Source of the DNA: Streptomyces lycii
Lineage (GTDB): Bacteria; Actinomycetota; Actinomycetes; Streptomycetales; Streptomycetaceae
Reading direction: 5' to 3'
NCBI RefSeq assembly: GCF_009735685.1
Contig: NZ_WHPN01000271.1
Coordinates: 1-53,527 of the forward strand
Length of the DNA: 53,527 bases
Shown here in pieces: positions 1 through 8,196 of the stretch. Under the pieces are notes generated by a model. It searched no databases and was not told where the DNA came from. It was given only the letters and a program-made list of their open reading frames with translations. Position 1 is the stretch's first letter; each line of letters opens with the position of its first letter. Both the position numbers and the translations under genes were made by a program.

Positions 1-47
1 GGGGCGGCCGCCATGACGGTCCGCGAGGATCCGGAGGGGTCGCCGGA

Positions 48-3000
48 TCAGGGCAGTGGCTTCACCCAGACGTTGCGGAACCGCACCTTGTTGCCGTGGT
101 CCTGGAGCCGGATCGCCCCCGCCGCGGCCGACTCGGCGGCGCCGCCGCCGGTGGGCCCGTCCACGGCCACGTCGTCGTGCACCGTCTCGCCGTTCCACAC
201 GACCGTGACCCGCGCGTCCTCGGTCTTGTCGCCGTCCGCGCCGAAGCGGGCCGCGCGGAAGGTGATGTCGTACGTCTGCCAGGTCTCCGGCGCCGTCGCC
301 GCGTTGAGGTCGGCGGCCTTCTTCTGGTAGATCGCCGCCGCCTCGTTGTCGGCGAGCTGCGGCACGCCGTGCGAGTCGAGGATCTGGATCTCGTAGCGGT
401 CCTGCAGATAGACACCGCTGTTGCCCCGGTCCTGGCCGGTGACATCGTCGGGGAGCCTCGGCACGCGGAACTCGACGTGCAGCTTGAAGTCGTCGAAGTG
501 CTGCTTCGTCCGCAGATCCCCGCAGCACACCTCCATGGACTTCCCGGCGGTGTGCGGCCATTCGGGGCTGCGGCCGTCGGTGTGCTGCCACGCGTCGGCG
601 ATGCTGCCGCCGGAGAACAGGTCGATCCGGGCCCCGGGGCGGCGTACGTGGAGCGCGTCGAGGTTCACATGCCCGGTGTCCCCCTCGCCGACGGCGTACG
701 TGACGGTGTTGCGGCCCTTGCGCAGGGTGAGACGCTCGGTCGCGGTCGACCACTGGTTCCACTCGCCGGTGGACGGGAGGCTGGTCTGCCGCGCCGTGCC
801 GCCGTTGACGCTGACCCCGAGCGTCTTCGTACCGGCGGAGGGATACGGTCCGTTGGCGTACCGCAGGCCCACGTCGTAGGCGCCCGCCCGGTCCACCTCG
901 ACATCGAAGCTCACCGAGGCTCCCTGGTCGCCGAGGCCGTCGACGAAGCCGCCGCCCGTGTAGCCGGCGTGCTCGGTGTCGATGTCCGCGCCGCCGGAGA
1001 GACGGGCCGACTCGGCGTCGTACACGGTGGCGGCTTCCTCGGCGCCCGGCTTGGCGTTGAGGGTGTACCAGGCCTCGGTGGACCACAACTGCTCGCCGCT
1101 CTCCGCGGAGAACGGGCGCGGGGAGCGTACATGCACCACGCGGTCGCTCTTCAGGCCCGGAATGGTGAGGGTGACCTTGCGGCGGTCCTCGGACAGCTGC
1201 GCCGAGGTGACCGGCAGTGACTCCTCGTCGATCTTCGGGCCGCCGTACTCGGGCGTCGGCACGTAGCGCCACTGCTCGGCGGAGTACGCGCCGCCCTCGG
1301 CCAGCTTGGCCGCGGTCTCCTCCGACAGCGGCTTGGTGTAGGTGAGTTCGAAACCGTCCGGCGTGGCGCGCATCGTCTTGATGTCGAAGGCCGTCTTGCC
1401 GTTGGGGGTCAGCTTCTGCAGGCCGAACCGGAGCTTGCCGGCCTGTCCCCAGTTGCCGTCGGCGCCGAGGCCGCCGGTGTAGATCGCGCCGTCGGGCCCG
1501 GTGCTGATGCGGCTGATGCCGGCCTCCAGGCCCTGCGTGTGACGGAACACCGCGCCCTGGTACTCGCCGTCGACCTTCTCCAGGTCGGCCCGCTGCAGGC
1601 CGCCGTAGGTGACGTCCCCGAAGACCATCTGCCCGGCGAACGGGCCGTCCTTCAGCTGCATCGGGGTGCTGGGCGAGTTGGCGATCTCGTTCTGCGGCAG
1701 CCAGAGCACCGGCCTCGTGACGGGCTTGTCGTCGAAGGGGCCGTCCGGGTTGGTGTAGTGATTGAAGAACCGGTCCTGCTTGATGTGTACGAGCTTGGAC
1801 GCCGGCAGCCAGCCGCCCTGGTTGTCGGTGACGAAGAGGTCCCCGTCGGGGCCGCGGCCGATGCCGTTCGGTGTCCGCAGGCCACCGGCGAGATAATCGA
1901 TCTCTCCGGTCTCCTTGTCGACCCTGATGGTGGTGCCGCGGTTTTCGGCGGGCTGCGGGTCGGTGGTCGCGCCGCCGTAGTTGATGGCGACGGACAGGTT
2001 CAGATAGAAGTCGCCCCGGTCGTAGTCCAGCCCGAAGGCGAACTCGTGGAAGTTGCCGCCGAACGGCCACTCGGCGATCTTGCGTTTCTCGTCGGCGGTG
2101 TCGTCGCCGTCGGTGTCGTTCAGCTCCGTCAGCTGGTGCTTCTCCGACACGTACAGCTTGCCGTCCACGTACTTGACGCCCATCGGCTCCTTGAGCCCGT
2201 CGGCGACCTTCTTGTACGTGACCTTTTCGGGCCCGGTGTCCCCGGTCACGTTGTCGAGGAGGTACACCTCGCCCTCGGTCTGGTCGCTGCCGCCCCACGT
2301 GGTGATCGCGAGCCGGTCGTCGGGAAGCCAGTCCATGGCGGACACCTGGGGCTCGAAGCCCTCGGGGCGCAGATCCGTCAGCGTGTACCCGGGGTTCACC
2401 TCGGTCAGGGGCAGGCCGTCGCCGGGGGTGTCCGTGGTCCCCTCGCACTCCTTTCTGCCGGGTGCGGTGACCCGTACGACACCGGCGTCCGTGCTGAGCA
2501 CGGAGTTGGGCACGACGGTGAACTCGGACGCCCCCGGCGGCTTCCACTGGAGAGTGACCTGCTGCTCGCCGCCCGCGTCGAAGTGGTCGATGAGCAGCGA
2601 CTGGTAGCCCGCGTCCAGCGTGATCTCGCCGTCCTTGGGCTCGGCGCCGTGCAGCCCGTCGTGGTCGACGACCTGCTGGCCGCCGAGGAAGAGGCGCGAG
2701 CCGTCGTCGCTGATCAGCCGGAAGGCGTAGGTGCCGGCCTCGGGGACATTGAGGTTGCCGCTGATCTCCGACACGAAGTTGTCGCTGAACCCGAAGCCGT
2801 CGGTGGAGTTCCAGTCGACGGTGGGGATCAGCTGGTCCACATTGGGGGTCTGGGCGGGCTTGAGGTCGCAGAGTTCGCTGAGCGGCCTCTGGATGTCGAA
2901 GACCCGGAGCGTCACTCCGGGTTCCTGTGGGGGCAGATCCGCGAACGGCCGCGGGTCTTTCGTGCTGCCGGCGGCGGCGGGCGTAGTCAGACCGCCGACG

Positions 3001-3083
3001 AAGAGCGTGGTGAGCAGCAGTCCGGCGGCTCTTCGAAGACCGGGACGTCTGGGGCGGGATCCGAACGTGGGGCGAGGCTTCAC
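48..3083 (-). CDS. Large secreted PA14 / sugar-dehydrogenase-like propeller / CBM6 / DUF1080 protein
   Basis: About 1011 aa. The GTG start is chosen because GGAGGAAGA lies just upstream and a signal peptide follows directly (VKPRPTFGSRPRR, then a hydrophobic stretch to TPAAAG). Visible order: PA14-like sandwich (about 40-200), a long beta-propeller-like region of the glucose/sorbosone dehydrogenase type (about 230-680), a CBM6-like module (about 700-830, beginning VYDAESARLSGG), and a C-terminal DUF1080 / 3-keto-disaccharide hydrolase-like domain (IDLFSGGSIADAW, then GNSGVYLQDRYEIQILDSHG). Such proteins are exported and thought to bind or oxidise/cleave oligosaccharides; the actual substrate cannot be read from sequence. 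It is transcribed alone. Inverted repeats upstream (3144-3186) suggest sugar-responsive control. Function is family-level only. Confidence 0.85.
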   Translation of the reverse strand: MKPRPTFGSRPRRPGLRRAAGLLLTTLFVGGLTTPAAAGSTKDPRPFADLPPQEPGVTLRVFDIQRPLSELCDLKPAQTPNVDQLIPTVDWNSTDGFGFSDNFVSEISGNLNVPEAGTYAFRLISDDGSRLFLGGQQVVDHDGLHGAEPKDGEITLDAGYQSLLIDHFDAGGEQQVTLQWKPPGASEFTVVPNSVLSTDAGVVRVTAPGRKECEGTTDTPGDGLPLTEVNPGYTLTDLRPEGFEPQVSAMDWLPDDRLAITTWGGSDQTEGEVYLLDNVTGDTGPEKVTYKKVADGLKEPMGVKYVDGKLYVSEKHQLTELNDTDGDDTADEKRKIAEWPFGGNFHEFAFGLDYDRGDFYLNLSVAINYGGATTDPQPAENRGTTIRVDKETGEIDYLAGGLRTPNGIGRGPDGDLFVTDNQGGWLPASKLVHIKQDRFFNHYTNPDGPFDDKPVTRPVLWLPQNEIANSPSTPMQLKDGPFAGQMVFGDVTYGGLQRADLEKVDGEYQGAVFRHTQGLEAGISRISTGPDGAIYTGGLGADGNWGQAGKLRFGLQKLTPNGKTAFDIKTMRATPDGFELTYTKPLSEETAAKLAEGGAYSAEQWRYVPTPEYGGPKIDEESLPVTSAQLSEDRRKVTLTIPGLKSDRVVHVRSPRPFSAESGEQLWSTEAWYTLNAKPGAEEAATVYDAESARLSGGADIDTEHAGYTGGGFVDGLGDQGASVSFDVEVDRAGAYDVGLRYANGPYPSAGTKTLGVSVNGGTARQTSLPSTGEWNQWSTATERLTLRKGRNTVTYAVGEGDTGHVNLDALHVRRPGARIDLFSGGSIADAWQHTDGRSPEWPHTAGKSMEVCCGDLRTKQHFDDFKLHVEFRVPRLPDDVTGQDRGNSGVYLQDRYEIQILDSHGVPQLADNEAAAIYQKKAADLNAATAPETWQTYDITFRAARFGADGDKTEDARVTVVWNGETVHDDVAVDGPTGGGAAESAAAGAIRLQDHGNKVRFRNVWVKPLP

Positions 3084-3143
3084 TCTTCCTCCGCGTGCTT
3101 CGTGTGGTGCTACGCAGACTTCTGTGGCCAAGCGACGCTCAGG

Positions 3144-3186
3144 GTATGGATGTTTTGCCGACCACGTCCATACTTTGTCCTCAAAG
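3144..3186 (-). promoter_or_regulatory. Two inverted repeats upstream of the PA14/DUF1080 gene
   Basis: GTATGGA (3144-3150) is repeated inverted as TCCATAC (3167-3173). Directly adjacent is CTTTG-TCCT-CAAAG (3173-3186). The stretch is AT-rich for this genome and lies 60-100 bp upstream of the GTG start at 3083, which fits an operator/promoter. The regulator is unknown. Confidence 0.45.
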
Positions 3187-3522
3187 AGGGAAAACTAATT
3201 CGCCGACCCCGCCTCCGGGCAGCTCCGGGTGCCGGCGGCCGCGGTCCTGTCCGCGGAGTTCGCGGCCACGGCCCGCGGTGCGGCGGTGTTGACCGTCCGG
3301 CGGCGGGGCGGTGTTGACGGTGTGTTGACGGTCCCTCGGCACGGATCCGCCCACGCGCGGTCCGTCGCGTGCGGGCGGACCCCGCTCGGCCGCGGGGTGG
3401 AGGAGTGCGGGCCGGGCGCGCCCGCGGCGAAACGGGGTGCCCGGCACCGTACCGGCGTTCGTGCGGTTGTGCGGTGCGCGCCGGGATGTACGGCCGCGGG
3501 CCGTCCGCCGCCCGGGCGCGGG
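3187..3522. other. Non-coding gap with three GTGTTGAC repeats
   Basis: No convincing gene. GTGTTGAC occurs three times (from 3286, 3311 and 3322). The rest is GC-rich sequence between the 5' end of the propeller gene and the 3' end of the CGNR regulator gene. Confidence 0.4.
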
Positions 3523-4095
3523 TCAGGTCGTTTCGCCGGGCCCGTGGCCGCCGGCTGTGGCCGGAGCCCGTCTGCGGGCGCGGTAGGCCGCGGCTTTGAC
3601 GCGGTTGCCGCACGCCTCCATGCCGCACCAGGTGCGCCGGGCGCCGCGCGAGCGGTCGAGGTAGATGCGCGTGCAGTCGGTCCGGCCGCACTCCTTGAGG
3701 CAGGCCCCGGGGTCGGCGAGCACAGCGATCCCGCTTCTGGCCACGTGGCAGAGCGCCGCGGTGATGTCTCCCGTGACGCGCACCCCCGCGTCGCCGAGTT
3801 CGACGGCGGGGACCGGTCCGGCGGCAGCGGCGTTCACGGTGTCGAGGCTGCCCGGGTCGAAGGGCCGGCCGAGCACGCGGTCGAGCGCCAGCCGGTAGAC
3901 CGCCTCGCGCAGTGACAGCGCGGACTCGAAGTCGGCGGGTCCGGCGGTGACACGGCCGGGAAGCCCGTCGCACTCGGCGACCCACCGCTCGAGGTCCGCG
4001 GGGCCGGCCAGAAGGTCGACGGGCCCGTCTCGACGGGACCCCACGGTGCCGGCCAGATCGAGGGCCGGGTTGCCGCTCACAAACGCGAAGTGCAC
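3523..4095 (-). CDS. CGNR zinc-finger (ABATE domain) transcriptional regulator
   Basis: 190 aa, full length for the family. The N-terminal half (SGNPALDLAGTVGSR...) is the ABATE stress-sensing domain. The C-terminus has the paired-cysteine zinc finger ending in the signature CGNR (ECGRTDC ... WCGMEACGNRVKAAAYRARRR), which should bind DNA. The GTG start has no good ribosome binding site and abuts a palindrome at 4096, so the message may be leaderless. It is divergent from the HAD gene across an 86-bp region holding two copies of a GTCACC-N9-GGTGAC motif, so it probably regulates itself and the dehalogenase. Confidence 0.85.
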   Translation of the reverse strand: MHFAFVSGNPALDLAGTVGSRRDGPVDLLAGPADLERWVAECDGLPGRVTAGPADFESALSLREAVYRLALDRVLGRPFDPGSLDTVNAAAAGPVPAVELGDAGVRVTGDITAALCHVARSGIAVLADPGACLKECGRTDCTRIYLDRSRGARRTWCGMEACGNRVKAAAYRARRRAPATAGGHGPGETT

Positions 4096-4155
4096 GTCAC
4101 CATCTTGACCGGTGACGGCACCGGTGGCAAGGTCGTCACCAGTTGAACCGGTGAC
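4096..4155. promoter_or_regulatory. Paired operators GTCACC-N9-GGTGAC between CGNR and HAD genes
   Basis: The 21-bp motif occurs at 4096-4116 and 4135-4155, 39 bp apart. A third ACCGGT core is at 4120-4125, giving ACCGGT three times (4108, 4120, 4147). The array fills the divergent promoter, so it is the likely binding site of the CGNR protein. Confidence 0.6.
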
Positions 4156-4181
4156 GGATCGTTACGGACAGGAGAGCGCGC

Positions 4182-4946
4182 ATGGACGCATTCCGCGGCG
4201 TCGAGGTCGTCGTCTTCGACGTCCTCGGAACACTGGTGGACGAACACCGCGGGCTCCGGGCGGCGATGCGCGACGCGGTGGCCACGTCCGGCGGAGCGTC
4301 CCCCAGTGCCTCCGGCCGTGCGTCGGACGGCGCCTCCGGCCGTGCGTCCGGCCGTGCGTCGGTCGGGGAACTGCTCGGGGTGTGGCAGCGGCATGTAGAT
4401 CTCCAGCAGCGGCACATGGCGGAGGGGCGCCGCGCGTACGCCGGTACCGATGTGGTCGACGCGGAGGCCGCGAGGCGGGTGGCCGGCCGGGCCGGGCTCA
4501 CGGACCCGGCGGTCATCGCCCGGCTGGCCACAGCGGGCCGGCGGCTGCCTCCCTGGGACGACTCCGTGGCCGGTCTCGACCGGCTCGCGCGGCAGCTCCC
4601 CGTGCTCGCGCTCTCCAACGCCGCCCGTACCGCTCTGCTGCACCTCAGCGCCCGTGCCGGGCTGCGCTGGCACCAGGCGCTGTCCGGCGAATCCGTCGGG
4701 GCGTACAAGCCGGCGCCGGAGGTCTACCAGCTCGCCGTCGACACCGCCGGATGCCCACCGGAGCGCGTGCTCATGGTGGCCACCCACGCCTGGGACCTCC
4801 GCGGAGCCCGGGCGTGCGGCCTGCGAACCGCCTACGTCCGGCGGCCGGCCGGCGATCCGCCGGCGGAAACCGACGCCTTCGACGGGCGGTTCGACACCCT
4901 GGACGACCTGGTCACCGCGCTGACGGCGGGCCGGGACACGGAGTGA
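4182..4946 (+). CDS. Haloacid dehalogenase type II-like HAD hydrolase
   Basis: 254 aa. Motif I is FDVLGTLVD with nucleophile Asp13; motif II is LALSNAAR; motif III Lys is in SVGAYKPAPEVY; the C-terminal acidic motif is weak (ATHAWDLRGARACGLRTAYVRRP). This matches the 2-haloacid dehalogenase branch of HAD enzymes (cytosolic, Asp-ester chemistry), although many members are phosphatases. Residues 36-61 in the cap region are an in-frame repeat rich in SGRAS, coded by near-identical copies of a short GC-rich unit, not typical of the family. GGAGAGCGCGC precedes the ATG. Divergent partner of the CGNR regulator. Confidence 0.8.
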   Translation: MDAFRGVEVVVFDVLGTLVDEHRGLRAAMRDAVATSGGASPSASGRASDGASGRASGRASVGELLGVWQRHVDLQQRHMAEGRRAYAGTDVVDAEAARRVAGRAGLTDPAVIARLATAGRRLPPWDDSVAGLDRLARQLPVLALSNAARTALLHLSARAGLRWHQALSGESVGAYKPAPEVYQLAVDTAGCPPERVLMVATHAWDLRGARACGLRTAYVRRPAGDPPAETDAFDGRFDTLDDLVTALTAGRDTE

Positions 4947-5007
4947 GGGGCCGGGGCCCCTCGGGTGTCCGGGAAATCACCGGACGGCTGCGGACGTCGA
5001 TCACGTC

Positions 5008-5685
5008 ATGACGCAACGCCCCAGGCCTCGCACGCTGTCCGACGAAGCCCTCTCCGGCCTGCTCGGCGGGCAGGAGTTCGGCACGCTCGCCACTGTCAAG
5101 CGCAGCGGCCATCCCCACCTGACCACCATGGCGTACAGCTGGGACTCCGGGGCCCGCGTCGCGCGGTTCTCGACGACGGCCGACCGTGTCAAGGCCGGGC
5201 ACCTGCGAGCCGACCCGCGTGCGGCGCTGCACGTGCAGGGCGGCGACGTCCGGTCGTTCGCCGTGGCCGAAGGCGAGGCCGAGGTCTCCGAGGTCACGAC
5301 GGTCCCCGGCGACGCGGTCGGCCGGGAACTGCTCGCGATGGTCCCGCAGGACGCGAAGCCGGAGAACGAAGCCGCGTTCCTGGAGCAGCTGGTCGCCGAG
5401 CGCCGCGTGGTGGTCCGGTCGAAGGTGCACCATCTGTACGGAACAGCGCTGGACGTCAGCGGCGGTTGGGGCGTCGTCGGCCGGAAACGCGCGGCAGTGC
5501 CCGGCCGGCTGCGGAAACCACGCCGGCCAACGGTGCTTCTTCCACGCCGTGCGGCCGAAGCCGCCCTCGCGCACTGGCGGATGAGTTGTTCGGTGCGACC
5601 GGGTCACCTGCTGAACAATCCCACCGGTGCTGTAGTCGTCCATGTCAAGGCGCCGGTGACACCGCGGGCGGCACCGATCCGCTAG
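5008..5685 (+). CDS. Split-barrel (pyridoxamine 5'-phosphate oxidase-like) F420/FMN oxidoreductase with aberrant C-terminus
   Basis: 225 aa. Residues 1-150 (EALSGLLGGQEFGTLATVKRSG..., TTADRVKAGHLRADPRAALHV...) match the Rv1155-type split beta-barrel family, which binds F420 or FMN and is normally about 145-150 aa. The remaining 70 or so residues are unlike the family, and the last 35 are a translation through the dispersed 94-bp element (5583-5676). The original stop was therefore probably lost or displaced, leaving a junk tail. The gene stands alone 61 bp after the HAD gene. Substrate unknown. Confidence 0.8.
   Translation: MTQRPRPRTLSDEALSGLLGGQEFGTLATVKRSGHPHLTTMAYSWDSGARVARFSTTADRVKAGHLRADPRAALHVQGGDVRSFAVAEGEAEVSEVTTVPGDAVGRELLAMVPQDAKPENEAAFLEQLVAERRVVVRSKVHHLYGTALDVSGGWGVVGRKRAAVPGRLRKPRRPTVLLPRRAAEAALAHWRMSCSVRPGHLLNNPTGAVVVHVKAPVTPRAAPIR
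5583..5676 (-). repeat. Dispersed 94-bp element, copy A
   Basis: Read on the minus strand it aligns without gaps to copies at 25991-26084 (17 mismatches by hand count) and 53242-53335 (27 mismatches). Invariant blocks are GGTGCCGCCCG, GACGACTACA and the hairpin arms TTGTTC / GAACAA. It overlaps the 3' end of the split-barrel gene and lies upstream of the lipoprotein gene at 5801. It could be a structured RNA, an upstream regulatory element or a small mobile repeat. Confidence 0.8.
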
Positions 5686-5800
5686 CGGACGGAGGCTCGG
5701 ACGAGGACTTCTCCACGACGTCAGCCGGAACCGGCTGCGCGGCGGGGCAAGGCTTGGTCCGGGTCGCGTGGCCCCCGGGACACCGGTTCGTACTCTCGGA

Positions 5801-6484
5801 ATGGAAACGATCGTGGTACGAGTCCGGCGCAGCCTGTTCGCCGTCCCGCGCGACGAGCGGGGCGTTGAGACCGAGTCCCGTCGTGGCGAACACGCCCGCC
5901 GCCACCGCGCGTGGCTGCGACGGGCCCGCGGGCCGCTCTCGCTCGTGGTCCTCGCGGCACTGGTCACCGCCTGCGGAAGCGCCTCTTCACCCGACACGCC
6001 GTCGTCGCCGACCCGCTCGACCGCTCCGCCGTCGTCGTCCCCGGCCCCGGTCCCGGACGCCGGAACCTCCTCTGAGCCGCCGGCCACATCGGAGCTGACG
6101 CGGGACGCACAGGACGCCTTCAAGGCCGCGAAGGCCGAGCACCCGGGGGCGGACCTGGACCAGTGCACCCTCACCACCCCGCTGGACGACACCGCATGCG
6201 GAAAGGCGATCACCGCGGCGGACCAGGTCGCCTCCGACACGGCACGGCGCCTGCGGGAGCGCGAGCCCGAGCACGCCGATCTCCTCTACGGCGCGGTTCT
6301 CAGCGCGGCCGCCGGTTTCCGGGACACACTCGGACCGCTGCGTGACACGATTCCCTGCTACGGGCTCAGCGACGAACCGCAGCCCCCGCCACCGCTGCAC
6401 GCGGAGGCGGAGAGCATCTGTGCCGAAGGCGCCGACATCGCCAAGACTGCTTGGGGGATCTTCCTCTCCCAGGTCGAGCCCTGA
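5801..6484 (+). CDS. Putative lipoprotein, unknown function
   Basis: About 227 aa from the ATG at 5801 (a GTG at 5768 is possible). A basic N-terminus (RRHRAWLRRARG) is followed by a hydrophobic segment and the lipobox LVTAC (Cys58), then a Ser/Pro-rich linker and a helical domain with two cysteines (TACGKAI, TIPCYG). It should be lipid-anchored to the outer face of the membrane. The n-region before the hydrophobic core is unusually long, so the start is uncertain. No family recognised. It lies downstream of copy A of the 94-bp element. Confidence 0.65.
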   Translation: METIVVRVRRSLFAVPRDERGVETESRRGEHARRHRAWLRRARGPLSLVVLAALVTACGSASSPDTPSSPTRSTAPPSSSPAPVPDAGTSSEPPATSELTRDAQDAFKAAKAEHPGADLDQCTLTTPLDDTACGKAITAADQVASDTARRLREREPEHADLLYGAVLSAAAGFRDTLGPLRDTIPCYGLSDEPQPPPPLHAEAESICAEGADIAKTAWGIFLSQVEP

Positions 6485-6784
6485 CCCCACGTCCGGATCG
6501 CGGCGGGAACGACGCAGGGGGAGGATCCCGGCGGCGGCTCGGGGAACGGCACGAACATCAGCGTGTCGTCGGCAGCGTTCCCGGCGATGCCGACGGAACC
6601 ACGGTACGCCGGGTGCCGCATCCCGCCGCCCGGCATGACGGGACCGGCACGCGGCACCCGGGCGCGAGCTGCCGCCGTGGTGCCGCGGAGGGCGGGGCCG
6701 TCCGCCGGGGTGACGCGGGCCACGCGGGCCTTCCGGCCGGCCGTCCGCGCCGTCCGCGGCGGGCGGCCCCGCCGCCCGGCACGG
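6485..6784. other. Convergent intergenic gap
   Basis: Between the lipoprotein and symporter 3' ends. No gene recognised; only the terminator hairpin near the symporter stop. Confidence 0.5.
6761..6777 (-). terminator. Hairpin after the MFS gene
   Basis: GGGCGGC-CCC-GCCGCCC, a 7-bp GC stem with 3-nt loop, begins 8 nt beyond the symporter stop codon on the minus strand. It probably ends the leftward operon. There is no U-tract, as is usual in Streptomyces. Confidence 0.45.
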
Positions 6785-8152
6785 TCACGACGCCACGGAC
6801 GCCTCCGTGCCCTCCCGGGCTGGCTCGCCGGCACCTGCCGCGCGCCGGGGGAGCGTCTCCGGACTGCGGTACACGCACCATGTGGTGACGAGCCCGCACA
6901 GCACCAGGAAGCCCGCGACGAGCCACGGCCGTCCACCGGCCGTCGTCAGCAGCGCCGCCGCGATCAGCGGGGTGAGCCCGCCGAGCACCGCGGAACCCTG
7001 GTAGGCGACGGAGAGCCCGGTGTACCGGACGCTCGGCCCGAACATCTCGGTGAAGAAGGTCGACTGCCCGGCGAACATCAGCGTCGGCCCGAAGATGTAC
7101 ATCGCGATCATGGCGGTCCAGATGAGGGCGGTGGACCGCGTGTCGAGCAGCAGGAAGAACGGATACGCCCCCAGGACCACGAAGGCTGCTCCCGCGAGAT
7201 ACACGGGCCGGCGCCCGACGAGGTCGGTCAGCGCGCCGAACAGCGGGGTCGCCACGATGCCGAGTGCCGAGGCCACGAGCATGGCGTTGAGGGGCACCGT
7301 CCGGTCGACGGCGAGCTGCCCGGCGACGTAGGAGATGGCGAAGGCGTTGCCGATGTTCGAGGAGACCGCCTCGGCGATGCGGGCGCCGAAGGTGAGAACG
7401 ACCGGCCGCGGATTGCGCATCAGGTCGGCCAGCGGGCGCCGGGCCACCGTGTCGGTCTTCTTCAGTCGTTCGAAGTCGGGGGTCTCCGAGATCTTGGCAC
7501 GGATGAAGAGGCCCACGACCATCAGCACAGCGCTCAGCAGGAACGGCACCCGCCAGCCCCAGGCGTAGAGCTGCTCGTCGGGCAGCCGGGTGACGAGCGC
7601 GAAGACGCCGGTGGCCAGCAGGATGCCGGTGGAGGCGGCGGCCTGCGGGACGGAACCCCACAGTCCGCGCCGGTGCAGCGGGGCGTGTTCGACCGTCATC
7701 AGCGACGCGCCGCCGTACTCGCCGCCGAGCCCGAAGCCCTGGACGAGCCGCAGCAGCACCAGCAGCAGCGGCGCCAGGTACCCGGCCGTTTCGTACGTGG
7801 GCAGCAGGCCGATCCCGAAGGTGCTGGCGCCGACCATCACCAGGGTGGTGAGCAGGGCCTTCTTGCGGCCCACGCGGTCGCCGAAGTGACCGAAGACGAT
7901 GCCGCCGAGCGGGCGGGCGAGGAAGCCGACGCCGTAGGTGGCGAAGGCGCTGAGGGTGGCCAGTGTGGAGTTGTCCCCGGGGAAGAACAACTTGCCGAGG
8001 ACGAGGGCGGCCGCGGTGCCGAAGACGAAGAAGTCGTACCACTCGATGAGCGCACCGGCGAAGCTGCCGAACGCCACCTTGGCCATGCGGGGCGGCCGGC
8101 CGGCCGGTGGAGTCGCGGAGACCGCGGGGGAGTGGGGCTGGGGACGGGGCAT
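6785..8152 (-). CDS. MFS metabolite:H+ symporter (MHS/ProP-KgtP type)
   Basis: 455 aa, full length. The ATG is preceded by GAGGAGATCCG. It starts with the family signature GALIEWYDFFVFGTAAALVLG and carries GDRVGRKK between TM2 and TM3, and RLVQGFGLGGEYGGA. About 12 hydrophobic segments. This subfamily imports organic acids, betaines or similar small anions with protons. It is the last gene of the leftward kinase-aldolase-exporter-dehydrogenase operon (44 nt after the dehydrogenase), so it is the likely importer of the substrate, or a sulfonate/sugar-acid carrier. Substrate inferred from context only. Confidence 0.88.
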   Translation of the reverse strand: MPRPQPHSPAVSATPPAGRPPRMAKVAFGSFAGALIEWYDFFVFGTAAALVLGKLFFPGDNSTLATLSAFATYGVGFLARPLGGIVFGHFGDRVGRKKALLTTLVMVGASTFGIGLLPTYETAGYLAPLLLVLLRLVQGFGLGGEYGGASLMTVEHAPLHRRGLWGSVPQAAASTGILLATGVFALVTRLPDEQLYAWGWRVPFLLSAVLMVVGLFIRAKISETPDFERLKKTDTVARRPLADLMRNPRPVVLTFGARIAEAVSSNIGNAFAISYVAGQLAVDRTVPLNAMLVASALGIVATPLFGALTDLVGRRPVYLAGAAFVVLGAYPFFLLLDTRSTALIWTAMIAMYIFGPTLMFAGQSTFFTEMFGPSVRYTGLSVAYQGSAVLGGLTPLIAAALLTTAGGRPWLVAGFLVLCGLVTTWCVYRSPETLPRRAAGAGEPAREGTEASVAS

Positions 8153-8196
8153 CGGATCTCCTCGTTGAGACGTGATGGCGCTGTGCCGTGGACGCG

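Noticed and set aside
1539..3317. 592-codon open frame on the plus strand
   Set aside because: Antisense to the PA14/DUF1080 gene. Its composition is a GC-frame shadow with no domains and no ribosome binding site.
5583..5640. ECF sigma promoter (GAAC ... GTCGTC) as the sole explanation of the element
   Set aside because: The 18-nt spacing to GTCGTC (20 to CGTC) is longer than typical ECF spacing, and conservation extends far beyond promoter boxes. Kept only as a hypothesis.
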